Of a DNA stretch of 64,000 nt, positions 12,191-22,968 are shown piece after piece. Position numbers and translations under genes: made by a program. Under the pieces are notes generated by a model. That model worked only from the letters and a program-made list of their open reading frames with translations. It made no database searches and was not told where the DNA came from. The stretch's first letter is position 1. Every line of letters begins with the position of its first letter. The stretch comes from Aphrocallistes beatrix (lineage: Eukaryota > Porifera > Hexactinellida > Sceptrulophora > Aphrocallistidae), in NCBI GenBank assembly GCA_963281255.1, contig OY725494.1, positions 2,493,934 to 2,557,933 on the forward strand. The letters are read 5' to 3'.

Positions 12191-15100
12191 ATGGCAAGTG
12201 ATCAGTCACCCATAACCTCTGCGGAAAAAGATGGGTGGGTAGGAATGAAAAATTTTTTTACAAAACCCAAAGACGTCAACAAACATCTCTGGGACAGTGC
12301 AGTTCCTGAATTGGTGATTGAATTCTGTCGCCATCAGCTCGGTTCTTTCGGAAAATTGAAAAGTAAACTTAGCAATTGTTCATCTGACTGGATTGAAGGG
12401 TTTTTAGAACACGATGGACTAGATCTAATATTGGACAGTCTCGAAGCTTTTGGCAAGAAAGGGCTCGGCTCCTTCATGGATGCAGTGAAGCAACTCGATT
12501 GCATCCAATGCCTGAGAGCATTGATGAATCATGGAGAATGTCTCAGATACATAATCAACTGCGAGAATACACAGGACAGATTTGCAGACCAACTTAGCAG
12601 ATCATTAGACACAGAGAATAGTCTGCTCAAAATTCAGATTTTAGAGCTACTAAGTACGATATGCGTCTACTCATACGATGGCTACGAAACAACAATTAGG
12701 ACCCTGGAACAAATACAAAAATTGAGAATGTTGCCTTACACTTTCAGTTCAATCGTGAATGAACTCCAGCGGGAAGGGCAAATTGAGTATAGCACAACCC
12801 TGATCACATTCATCAACTGCCTAATTGTCTGCTTGGAGGACTTAGAAGAAAGAAATGAGGTAAGATAGTTTCGTGAGTTTACTGAGCTAATTAACGTTCT
12901 GATTTATCGGTTTATAATATTCCACGTTCTATAGTTGACAAAGATACCTTGTAATACAATGGGGAGGGAAATTACTATGTATTAAAGTGTGTAGATCAAG
13001 TGGTTTGAAATTGAAATCTTAGGTGTTCATTAACTTCATTTGATCACTACGAGCAACTCCAAAAAAGTACAATGCAGTCTAGTGATTCATTCATTTACCA
13101 TTCATCAAGGCTAAAGTACAATGTCAGCAGCTGATCCTAACAAAATGAATAAGGAAATAAATATTTTAGTAAAAACTTAGGTCGTTCATTAACGCCATTT
13201 TAATCCTTTTGAGGCGTTCTTTCTCTTTTTTCAAATATTCTATGTCATTTTCCAATTGCATCGTTTCATTGTGCTCTTTTTGTCTGAATTTGTAGCCAGT
13301 TTTACGATTGATGAACCTTCTTCTCGTTTCCAAAACTTTAGCATGATATAATTCTCGTTCCGGATTTTCTAATTTGTCGATTTCAGATTTCATTAATCCT
13401 AGATATTCTGAATGTTTGAGCGCTAAAACTTTTTTCGAATCCAATGTTTCTTCCAGATTATTCCAAGTCTCACATAGTTGATCCCATCTTGTGCTATGCT
13501 TTCTACCGATTTAGCGATATTTGGAACTGATGTGTTCATTGTAAAATTTGATGTTATGTTCCTAACTACAAAGCAGGTTTATATATATGAGTTCAAGAAT
13601 TATATATATATCACGACGCAAATCTTAACATCCTTGCTACCAAAGATCACATAGTATTAGTTAGTGAATTTAGCATCATATTTATGACATATGCAGAAAA
13701 TTGTAGCCCTTACTTATTGCAGAGGTGAACTCAATTATTTTATTAACATCCATGCCTAGGTACGTCAAGAGTTCATTGCTCTGGGTTTAGCGGATATCTT
13801 AGACAAGCTACGCCACTCTGAGAATGAAAACCTACAAGCACAACTGGAATCATTCAGAGATATGTACAACCACGATCTGGACCTATTGGACGAAGAGGTT
13901 AGTCGCCTTGCGATAGACATCGAGTCTCCTAATGAACTAGTAACACGAATAAAAAAGAAAATGATCGGTACACAGCGAATCAATTATTTCGTCCACATCC
14001 TTCAGTCCTTACTGCTCATCGAACAATCAAACAACAATCAAAATGACGAGAATTGGAGACAGTTAGACAATGTACTAACTTCTGCCATTATTTCTACCAT
14101 TTCGAGTGATCAGCTAACAGAATTTGAAGAAAAGAGTTTGTTGAAGAAAGCACTCAAAGATTGCCTCTCTGATCTTAAGACCCAAGACCGAAGTGTTGGT
14201 CAATTGGTGACAACAAATCAACCTTTGAAATGTGATTCGCACACACAAACTGACGCAATCATACAACCAACTACAACCAATTCCAAGAGTGAGACAGCAC
14301 AGAATAACCCTACACTTCCTTCTCATTTTCCGGAAGTAGAAGAAGCTACTCAGAAACTAATACCACAGCCCCCTCCCAACAAACTAGGTGCTGGAGTGAG
14401 TGAAGCATCTAGTAACATTCCTCTACCGCCTCCAAACATGCCAGGAGTGTGTGAAGAGGAACAACCTGGAGACCCCAGAATTCCGGACCCACCGCCCAAT
14501 ATGCCAGGAGTACAGGGAGTTGATGCTGGGAAGCTAAATGAGAGAAAGTTAGCCCCGCCTATCTCACAAAAGCCATCAAAGAAGATGCGGACACTAAAAT
14601 GGGACAAAATAACTGAGATAGATATACAGAAGAAAACCGGCACGCTGTGGAATGAACTTGATATGTCACTGTTCAGATTAGATACTAAAACAATCAAAAT
14701 TGTGGAAGAACATTATGCAATAAAAGAAACAATAAAAACAAATGTTGCAAAGGTGCAGGAAAAAAAGGAAAAGACATCTTTCGTTGATCAGCGCACAAGT
14801 ATGAATTTAAGCATTTTTCTGAAACAATTCAAGAACCAAAATCTGTCGAAAATAATTAGCGACGGAGACGAATCAAAAATTAGCCTAGAACAAATGAAAG
14901 CATTCTCTAAGCTCCTTCCTGATACGGCAGTAGCTAAACAGATAAAGAGTTACGAAGGTGACATGGCCGAACTAGCGGACGCAGATAAATTTTTGTATGA
15001 CTTCTTCAAGTTAGAAAACTCTGAAATGCGAGTACAGGTGCTTACAGTCAAACTGAATTACAAAAGTGAATACGAAGAACTTAAACCAAATTTGACAAAA

Positions 15101-16039
15101 CTGGAAAATACTAGTAACGAAATAATTCAAAATGTCAGCCTCAAAAAGATAATGGGCATTCTTCTCTGCCTTGGTAACTTCATTAACCATGGGAGCTATG
15201 CTGGATCAGCAGCAGGTTTCAAAATATCTTCTCTCAATAAGCTCAACGACACTCGAGCAAACAAGCCCCGGATGACTTTCCTCAACTCTCTCGTGCAAAT
15301 TGTAGAAGAGAAATTCCCGGAAGTGCGAACTTTCGGTTCAAGCATGCCTTTGTTGGAAGGCTCTCTCCGGCTTAGTGCTGAGCAACTGAACGATTCGGTG
15401 AAGTCGCTGACAACAAAAATTGATCAAACTTGTAGGAAGAGGTTGAACTGTGCTGATGATCTGAAGGAACAAATAGAGACATTTCTAGACATAATCACGC
15501 CCCAACTAGAAGAACTTGGAAGGCAGGGAAAGACTGTGCTAACTATTAGTGCTCAGATCTGCAACTTTTTTGCGGAAGATCCTAAAGGATTCAAACTAGA
15601 AGATTTCATGAAAACGTTGCATCAATTCTGCAAAGATTTTGATAAAGCCCTGACCGAAAATACGAACCGAAAGGAAGCTGAAGCAAGAAAAAAGAGGATA
15701 GAAGAAAAGAAGAAAGAAATTAAACCAAATTTGCGGGGCCTTGGAGCGGCCAATACCGGAAAATCCGAAGAAGATGGGGATATTATCGAGCGACTGATGG
15801 GAGAGATTAGAAGAGGCATGACACTTAAAAATGTTGCCGCTTGCCGAGAGAGCTGTATAGCAACCGACACACAGGATGCATCAAGTGAGCGGAGGAGTAG
15901 GGTGTCACAACGAAGGCGTCCCTCGAACGCAGCCAAACTTAAACGCATGACAATAAAGTCAAAAAATAGGTACAGTGAAATAGCAAGCGGGGCTAATGCT
16001 GACACTCCAAAGATGGAAGAAGTAGCTGTATATAACTGA
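12191..16039 (+). CDS. INF2: INF2-like formin, two exons
   Basis: Exon 1 is 12191-12859 (donor GAG|GTAAGA) and exon 2 is 13760-16039 (acceptor CCTAG|GTACGT), phase 0, giving 982 aa. Exon 1 plus the start of exon 2 form an armadillo-type DID/FH3 domain (about 30-260). A short proline-rich FH1 at about 425-474 has three PPPN clusters. FH2 runs from about 497 to 877, starting near MRTLKWDKI, with the lasso and core motif GNFINHGSYAGSAAGFKIS. A WH2/DAD-like helix at about 896-917 (IIERLMGEIRRGM) is followed by a basic tail. The N-terminus, the MNLSIFLKQFK motif and the WH2/DAD match INF2 rather than DAAM or diaphanous. INF2 nucleates and severs actin filaments, notably at ER-mitochondria contacts (family knowledge). 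The exon-2 sequence before its first ATG at 13862 is coding and should not be dropped. Confidence 0.92.
12860..13759 (+). other. INF2 intron, 900 bp
   Basis: Begins GTAAGA and ends CCTAG. Reading across the junction restores conserved DID sequence (...RNE|VRQEFIALGL...), which supports both splice sites. It contains an antisense bZIP-like frame. Confidence 0.85.
13166..13510 (-). pseudogene. bZIP-like frame nested antisense in the INF2 intron
   Basis: The frame is open from 13510 to the TAA at 13166 (114 codons). Near its C-terminus it carries a basic region RRRFINRKTGYKFRQK with the invariant bZIP spacing N-x7-R, followed by leucines every seven residues (four heptads). The RRRxxxNRxxGY pattern recalls Maf-type bZIPs. 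No ATG opens the frame: the first in-frame ATG is internal, and the ATG at 13539 is in another frame, so the gene is frameshifted, truncated, or needs an upstream exon. It could also be a retrocopy. A DNA-binding role is only inference. Confidence 0.45.
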
Positions 16040-16446
16040 GTTAACCGTTGCTTTATGTCCTCATCCAGGCATAATCTGAATAATAATTAATATGGACTTT
16101 TGGTCAATATTTCTGTTAACTAAATTTACTTTATCTGGAGAGGCAAGTGTTTTAATTTATGTGATTACTGTGATCATTATACATTAATAATGGGAACTTT
16201 ATAGTCGGGGCAAAGTCAGTCTAAATATTATAATCATGAGCCGGATTCAGAATTCTATTTCGATTATTACAAGTGTAATGAGTTACTAGTAGTTGAAGGT
16301 TAATCTATCTACGTACTGTATATATATGTACGTATATGTATTGAGTAAGTATATTAGTGTGGAAGGTTATTGAATCATAACATCACCCTCCCAACTTAAC
16401 TAACGACGGATATTTAGCCTTTTGAACTTAGGCTATATAGTCTTCT

Positions 16447-17005
16447 GAGTAGCCGGAATATGTCCTGCAACCTCAATCCTCGGAATATCCTACATATTTT
16501 CTGATGTAGGAATATGTCCTACAATACCGATTTGTTTTATTTTTAGAAGAAATCAATTGTGATCGATGTCATGTTTGTCTTTTACCAATAACCAAAAATT
16601 TTGCACTCTTACATGACCAGTACGTCCATGGAGGATTTTGTGAGTCATGTGCAACTCTTCTATTAGAACTTAACGCCAATTGCCAATTTGTAGAAACAAA
16701 ATAAACGGTGTTAAAAATCTTTCAATTAGTCAGTCGTTTTCTATCTTAACATATTCATTCTCACTATACTCTTCATTTATATTCATCCATTTCACTCTAA
16801 TACCAATTATACTTTAGTCATATGTAGTACGTATATAGTCTTTTCATTTTAATTGTACTAGTAATTATATTAGTCAGAAACTGAAACTGTAGGACATTCC
16901 TACATCAGAAGATATGTATGACAATTATGGAATTGGTGTACGACATATTCCTACATTGTTTGAAAGGACATTTTCCGATATTTTCGTAGGACATTCCGCT
17001 TCCCC
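16447..17005. mobile_element. Foldback element D carrying a captured RING exon
   Basis: Both arms consist of inverted GGAATATGTCCTAC-type units (16451-16530 and 16880-17005). The ends GAGTAGCCGGAATATG and GGGGAAGCGGAATGTCC resemble those of element A (GGGTCGCCGGAATAAG). No TSD is visible; the right flank is a decayed retroelement. Instead of the shared core, the centre holds the last exon of an MDM2-like gene. Confidence 0.65.
16547..16704 (+). pseudogene. Captured terminal exon of an MDM2-like RING gene
   Basis: A splice acceptor (TTTATTTTTAG) at 16546 is followed by an open frame to TAA at 16702, with AATAAA overlapping the stop (16700-16705). The peptide has the unusual MDM2/MDM4-type RING ligand order: CHVC, then LLHDQYVHGGFCESC, then a single Cys where CPVC is expected (it reads NCQFV). 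The last zinc ligand is therefore lost and the fold probably fails. The retained acceptor means that DNA, not mRNA, was captured. MDM2-type RINGs are E3 ubiquitin ligase domains (family knowledge). Confidence 0.6.
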
Positions 17006-17099
17006 TTCCATGTGTTTCGGACGTGTCCTGTCTCGCTAGCGTGACTGTACAGCTGCTCCCGTCTCTATATGCCCCTCAGCCTCTCACCTATCTGTGTGC

Positions 17100-17940
17100 T
17101 CAGGGAATTCCTCGACTTCTGAAATCTTTTGTTACCCGTCCACTATGTATTTCTTCCTCTGGAATTTCCTGGCTTCCATCAACTGAGAATTCTTCTAGTT
17201 GTATTAAGCCTGGGGTCAAATTGTCAATGTGTGTCCACCTATCCCTTCTATTTAGCCACACTTTAACATCTGAACCCCTCCTTCCTAACACTTCGTAAGG
17301 ACCGAAGGTTAAACTTCTCTGTTAGTCCATCACTTTTCTTATTGCGTCTCAACACCACCTCATCTCCTTGACAAATAGCATACTCGACCTTACCTTGACT
17401 ATAACGTCTACGCCCCTCGACAGATTTCCTAAAATATTATTTTTGCAATTTCACGGAGCTCTGCTTGTTTCTTTTTGAGAGCGTCTAAGTGTTCTCCATG
17501 AGAATGTATATGGGGTTCCCCAAGATAGTGGCACCAGGAGTCGCATTAATCATTCCGTTCATGTGAAAGGTGACCCCGGGTAAGTAGTTTAGGACAGGAT
17601 CCCTTTTGCAACTGGGGTCCATATGGTAGGTTAGGCACCTCATTACCTATTTCACAAGACTAATGTTCCGCTCAGCCATTCCATCACATCGTGGGTGATA
17701 TGCTGTCGTTCGTTTTTGTCGATTTTGTAAGGCAGGCGCCTTACAAAATATCTGAAAACATGTCCGTCAATGTTAGTCCCCTGACCTGTAAGCCTAGGCA
17801 TTCCATGCCCCCTGTAAACCCAGCCTTGTTCGAAGGCCTCATGGTCTCTCAGCGGTACGACCTCTACGTAGCGGTAAACAGGTCTACCATTAGGAGAAAT
17901 TGCCTGCAACCACAACGTTCCTAATATGTCCAGGGGAGCG
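17100..17940 (-). pseudogene. Decayed Ty3/gypsy integrase region
   Basis: Minus-strand fragments read like the C-terminal half of a gypsy polyprotein: PLDILGTLW, EVVPLRDHEAF, GQGTNIDGHVF and a DGM-ER remnant in 17652-17935, then a GPYEVL (GPY/F) motif near 17290. Several stops and frameshifts and missing catalytic residues show it is dead. The segment ends at the tandem repeat at 17949. Confidence 0.6.
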
Positions 17941-17948
17941 TCCATACG

Positions 17949-18060
17949 GGATACAGACTTTTCGTGACAGGACTTTTCGTGACGAGACATTTCGTGACAG
18001 GACTTTTCGTGACGGACATTTCGTGACAAGACTTTTCGTGACAAGACTTTTCGTGACAAG
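17949..18060. repeat. Tandem array of TTCGTGAC units
   Basis: Seven copies of a 14-15 bp unit, ACTTTTCGTGACAGG with variants, lie between the gypsy relic and the hAT-like element. No inverted partner array was found, so it may be one surviving arm of another array-ended element. Confidence 0.75.
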
Positions 18061-18315
18061 ATCGGTATACCTATATTCTATAATTGTTGTGGTAAGGCGA
18101 AGTCATGATAATAGGGTTGCTAGACGTCCGGGTTTGGAGAATTTTGAGTCCTGTCCGACTACTCACTACTCAGGACTGTCAATATATTTTATCCGTATCT
18201 AAGTTATTTAGTTAGCTATTGCTCTGCTGCAAACGTGTCACTCTCTAATATTTGAAGAAAGAGTGCAAGTTTATGAAATTTGGATTATTACTGATTTGTA
18301 CATATATTAAATACC

Positions 18316-18545
18316 CTTATTCGACAGTCGCTTAACTCTTATTCGACAGTCGCTTAACTCTTATTCGACCGTCGCTTAACTCTTATTCGACAGTCGCTTA
18401 ACTCTTATTCGACAGTCGCTTAACTCTTATTCGACAGTCGCTTAACTCTTATTCGACAGTCGCTTAACTCTTATTCGACAGTCGCTTAACTCTTATTCGA
18501 CAGTCGCTTAACTCTTATTCGACCGTCGCTTAACTCTTATTCGCA
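18316..18545 (+). repeat. Left 22-bp array, 10 units
   Basis: Ten complete units and a partial one. Each contains the interrupted palindrome CGAC(A/C)GTCG. The variable centre base reads, outside to inside, A A C A A A A A A C; otherwise the units are virtually identical. Confidence 0.95.
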
Positions 18546-18892
18546 GTTGAACTCCTATTGAACTACTGTATTAGGTTTCTAAAAATATTAGTAACCACAT
18601 GGCTGACAACAAAATAATTCTGGTTTTAAAACCAACTAAAAAAGGAGAAAATCTATGGAGATGGAAGAGACTTTCTCATTATTCGAAAGTGTTGGCATTT
18701 CCAATAAAGAGCAATGCACACAGCTGACAAATTATAATGAATCGATCGATTTTTATTATGAGGCAACACAATTTGAAATTTCTCATGGCCTACAATATTC
18801 AGCTAAACGAGGTTTTATGACAACCTCTTGATACTACCAATATAGCACTGATTCAAGACTACTCTATTTCTCAAGGGGTTGGTTAGTAAGTA

Positions 18893-19715
18893 CAGTACAC
18901 CCTCGCTAGTCCGAACCTCGCCAATCCGAACCCTCGCTAATCCGAACACTTCATTCTTAAAATCCGAATACCCAAAATATAATTTTATTCGCCTCTATGA
19001 TTTGAATAAACGTTTATAAACTTAGTTTTCGAATCACCATTATAAACGTCATTTTACTATGGTGTGCCGAAGATCTCGGATGCCAATCAACTTTACTTAA
19101 CCCGCTTCTCTCGTCCCAGGTACACCATATACAAGGCCAGACATGATTCCTAGGCACAAGGAAGCTGCTTTGAGGTCGACTGTAAAAGAGACATGGTATT
19201 CTTCTAACAAGCGTAAATCTGTTCATCCTTAAGCATAACTGACAAGTTGTGTTTCGTTTCAGGTGCACTTTTCATTTTGCAGACAAAGGAAATTATAGAC
19301 TTTCTCAATGAGAGCTTCTACATTACAGCATCTCACGATCCAAGTATCCATGTATTCTGGACTATATTTCTCTAACTAAATACGTTCGAAGATATCACCG
19401 CACATTAAATGGCGTTCGTCATAATACTTATCCATTGATGGACAGTGAACTCCAATTTTTCTAATGACTTGTGTTATAGCCTTAAAGCTGTTTATTAGAC
19501 ATAGGATGGTCTGTCGACTTCAATTGTCAATTGTGTAATGGCTTAGTTGAAGCACACAACAAGATTCTCAAAACGTAATGTTTTATTTCTTGAACTACAA
19601 CAGTCGGATAATTGGACAGAATTTCAAAATTTAAAATGCTTCATTTTGTGTAAAGAAGTTATTAAATTTTTAAGATTCAGCGTATTCCGCGTATTCCGAA
19701 TGGTCGGCCAGACAA
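18893..19715. repeat. Possible pogo-like relic
   Basis: Starts with CAGTACACCCTCGCTAGTCC and repeated CGAATCCGAAC-like motifs, typical of pogo/Tigger ends. A degenerate partner (TTCCGAATGG) lies near 19700. Interior unrecognised. Confidence 0.35.
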
Positions 19716-20357
19716 AGCGATAAGTAGTTTTTGGTCATAACTCTCCAGAAGATCTTTGGAGAAAATACAGTTTGCAGGTATTGCACACTACTTTGGGGTG
19801 GTTCTCTTCGAAGAACTGAGTTTAAGTTCGTGTCTTTAAGACTGTTGTTTTTGATTCTTATTTTACCAACTTTGAAGCAACACTAACGACATATTTTATC
19901 TTTAGCAGATTCGTGTTTACTTATTTTGGGAAGGTTTAGGGAATGAAACAAATTTCTTGTTCAGTTTGTTAGTATGGCTATGGTAGAATCGATTTAACAC
20001 TGAATCCTGAAATTATGTTTATACATTCGTTTAATAGTGTGCAATAAATATAATGTGGCATTTTCTTTTGATATCTTCATTTAAGCGCATTAATCAGCTT
20101 GTTTAAAATACTTGTACAAACAAGAACTCTTTTGATTGGTGATGATATTGTGAAATTTAATGAAGTTGTCACATTTTCAGCAATTCTCTCGGGAATGTTA
20201 ATTTATTTATAACAAAACTAGAATTTGAAATCAATTACAAAAAAAATATTTGCTTTAGTGCAGATTCAGATTCACCATAAAATTATGAGTCATAAAATCA
20301 AAAAAATCTTATTGATCGTATAATATTAATCAAAAATTGGTTTTAGTTACCTGTGAG

Positions 20358-20799
20358 TAGAGGTCGCAAGCCCGGCCCGAGCCCGAAGCCTGATTGGCCT
20401 CGGGCCTCGGGCCATAGGCGTCAAGTGTGGGTACCTGGGGGCGCACCCCACAGGTTTGGAGCATGTGGGGGGCCGTGGTGCTGGGCAATGGAGCAGTGGA
20501 GGAAGCTGTGGAATGGCAGGACTCCACACAAACTGATAGGTTACAACTAAACCCCAAAATTATGTTAATTGAGCCTAAATATATATCCCAATTACAATTT
20601 TCTTCCACTTTAGTCCGAGATTTTCTTTTCCCTAGGTAACAACAATAGCTGTATATCGATATTTGAGCATCTAAGATTTTAAAAATTCCCCAGATCCCCC
20701 ATTACCGTCGCTCGCTATTGGCCCCCCCAGGTTTTATTCTAGTTTCCAAAACTTGCGCCTATGCCTCGGACCGAGAATTCAGGCCCGTTGCGACCTCTA
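20358..20799. mobile_element. hAT-type MITE, middle layer of a triple nest
   Basis: Perfect 8-bp TSD CCTGTGAG (20350-20357, 20800-20807) and inverted ends TAGAGGTCGCAA/TTGCGACCTCTA. GC-rich arms (CCCGGCCCGAGCCCGAAG). Without the inner insertion it would be only about 90 bp. Confidence 0.85.
20413..20763. mobile_element. hAT MITE 'CATAGGCGCC', copy 1
   Basis: Inverted ends CATAGGCGTCAAGT and CATAGGCGCAAGT, with flanking CCTCGGGC/CCTCGGAC as an 8-bp TSD with one mismatch. It shares its full length with copies at 53750-54115 and 56011-56381 (GTGTGGGTACCTGGGGG near one end). Confidence 0.85.
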
Positions 20800-20940
20800 C
20801 CTGTGAGCTCAGTCAGTATTTTTACCACCAACGAAGTCAAAAATAAAATGTTCAGCTGACTTTGAAATATTCTTTGATTACTCGAAATAGTGATAACTCT
20901 GATAACAATTCAAATAAGAAATTTCCAGAGGAAATTAATC

Positions 20941-21329
20941 GACTGTCGAATAAGAGTTAAGCGACTGTCGAATAAGAGTTAAGCGACGGTCGAATAAGAG
21001 TTAAGCGACGGTCGAATAAGAGTTAAGCGACTGTCGAATAAGAGTTAAGCGACGGTCGAATAAGAGTTAAGCGACGGTCGAATAAGAGTTAAGCGACTGT
21101 CGAATAAGAGTTAAGCGACTGTCGAATAAGAGTTAAGCGACGGTCGAATAAGAGTTAAGCGACGGTCGAATAAGAGTTAAGCGACTGTCGAATAAGAGTT
21201 AAGCGACTGTCGAATAAGAGTTAAGCGACTGTCGAATAAGAGTTAAGCGACGGTCGAATAAGAGTTAAGCGACTGTCGAATAAGAGTTAAGCGACGGTCG
21301 AATAAGAGTTAAGCGACTGTCGAATAAGG
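20941..21329 (-). repeat. Right 22-bp array, 18 units
   Basis: Reverse complement of the left array, 18 units. On the strand of the left array the variable base reads from the outer end inward A C A C A A A C C A A C C A C C A A. The different copy number and order show the arms are not simply copied from each other. Confidence 0.95.
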
Positions 21330-21835
21330 AATTTTAATACCTCCATTTGTAATGCTACCATAGTGTACTACTGAGTACTGACCCTAACTCCCTAACATGT
21401 TTCGTAATGAGTATACTTGGAATCTTATTTTTGTTTCTGTGTTCAATGGCTTCAACGATGAATTATGATATGTAGATATGTAGTCACGTGGGTCAAGGGC
21501 CATTTTATGTGTCTTTGCAGCTCTGGTTTACAGTGAATTACCTACATTCAAATTGTTATTTCAAATTTTATTCTCTGGGATTTTAGTTTACCCGCAATAA
21601 CTAATAGACGAAATATAATTTATAATTTCTCTTGATTATTTATGTATTCTGTATATTTTGACGATAAGTTATTGATACAAATTTAAAATTAGATAACATT
21701 ACAATAAGCATTTTTCATCCAACACTCAGTTTCACTTAGAAGATGCAGTAACAGGTAGTACATATGGTTAATTTTTTAGAGAATAAATTATGTCCGGGTT
21801 TGGCCTTTTGAAAATCTGGCAACCCTACATGATAA

Positions 21836-22535
21836 CTATCTGTGAAGATAAAATACAAGTGATATTAATTCTAAATATTTCTAACAATCGCTAAAAGAAT
21901 ACGAAGTACTCCTAAATTAAGGAACTCTTCAATCCTGAAAAGTGAAATGATAGGAAACACCTCTTAAGAACTCAAATTTTGGGCGCAGCAAATAATTCTT
22001 CACCAAATTTTCTAACGCTTTTTCCCTTTCTTCAAATTCTCTGCGTTTCGATGGATTCCGCCCACTAATATAAAATGCCTGTTTTTTAAGTCTGTGAACA
22101 GACCTTATCGGCACGGACAGTTCTAATACTTTGCCGTCGGGAGCTCATACACAGTGGTAAGGCCATTGTTATTGTGTTAATCAAAAGTGGTATCACTGAT
22201 ATGGTTCATCCACCTTATCGCCCATAGAACTAATACAGTTGCTATGGCCTTACCAGCTGCACCGCTTCCTACGGCCAGGTAATATGAATATTTCTCTAAG
22301 TATTAGCATGTTTACTCTTGCATCCCTCTAATCACTTACTGGAGTTACACGATCGGTCTGTGACCGACATTTTTAAAAATATTTTTGATGGGGATGCCTA
22401 ATTTCTGGGACGGAACGAGTCAGGAGGTTTAATGTCCGTCCCGTCCCGTTCCAGGAATTAGGCATGCCCTTTAGTGATTCATATTTCTAAATTATATATT
22501 GAGTTGTTTTAGTCTTTATTATTTTCACTTCAACA
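21836..22535. other. USP5 upstream region with two short inverted elements
   Basis: A foldback at 22152-22259 (CAGTGGTAAGGCCAT against ATGGCCTTACCAGCTG) and an 80-bp near-perfect hairpin at 22390-22469 (GGGGATGCCTAATTTCTGGG against AGGAATTAGGCATGCCC) lie before the USP5 ATG, the second only 66 bp from it. The rest is unrecognised and must hold the promoter. Confidence 0.5.
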
Positions 22536-22968
22536 ATGGATCCTGGACTAGTTCAAACTCTGAGTAATCTCAAAGATCATGTTCGAATAGCTACGAAAAC
22601 AGATCGAGTTCACAAGGATCAGTGTTTTTATTCTTTTGACACTCCAAAATCCCCCGATGGACTATATGTGTCTCTATTTTCATTTTTCTCTTATGGCCGA
22701 GAATTTGTTGTGGATTATTTCAAAAAATCCGGCAAAAGATTGTTTTTGAACGTCAAATGTGAGACAATCGTGGAGAAGACTAGTGAGTCTGAAAGTAAGG
22801 AAAAACCAACAAAATTTGGGATTGGCATTGAGGGAGGTTTCTCACTTCCGGGCGATACACTTAAAACTGTAAATGCTTATAATTTGGTTCTCTTACCTGA
22901 GTTTATATCCATTCCTTTGTCGTCAGACATTCCATCACCAATTTATGAATCTCTATTATCGATCAAAG
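22536..22968 (+). CDS. USP5: USP5 exon 1
   Basis: Encodes residues 1-144 and one base of the next codon, starting at ATG in CAACAATGG. The peptide carries the nUBP signatures [15 protein letters not shown] and IGIEGGF. The donor is AAAG|GTTAGT. Confidence 0.93.

Larger units (their letters stand above)
18112..21827. mobile_element. 3.7-kb hAT-like element with 22-bp arrays at both ends
   Basis: Perfect 8-bp TSD CATGATAA at 18104-18111 and 21828-21835; inverted ends TAGGGTTGCTAGA and TAGGGTTGCCAGA. About 200 bp inside the left end and 500 bp inside the right end lie inverted arrays of one 22-bp unit. No transposase frame is recognisable in the interior, so it is non-autonomous. A 442-bp hAT insertion (20358-20799) is nested inside. 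An ATG-led stretch at 18655-18830 shows no family signal. Confidence 0.85.

Noticed and set aside
17691..18202. Plus-strand frames across the TTCGTGAC array
   Set aside because: Repetitive peptide from the tandem array and antisense of the gypsy relic.
20330..20639. Four overlapping 60-90-codon frames
   Set aside because: All lie in the nested hAT MITEs and recur in the copies at 53750-54115 and 56011-56381 without conserved frame.
18316..21329. Regular 22-bp arrays considered as CRISPR
   Set aside because: Units are directly tandem with no spacers, the arrays are inverted ends of a TSD-flanked transposon, and the genome is eukaryotic.
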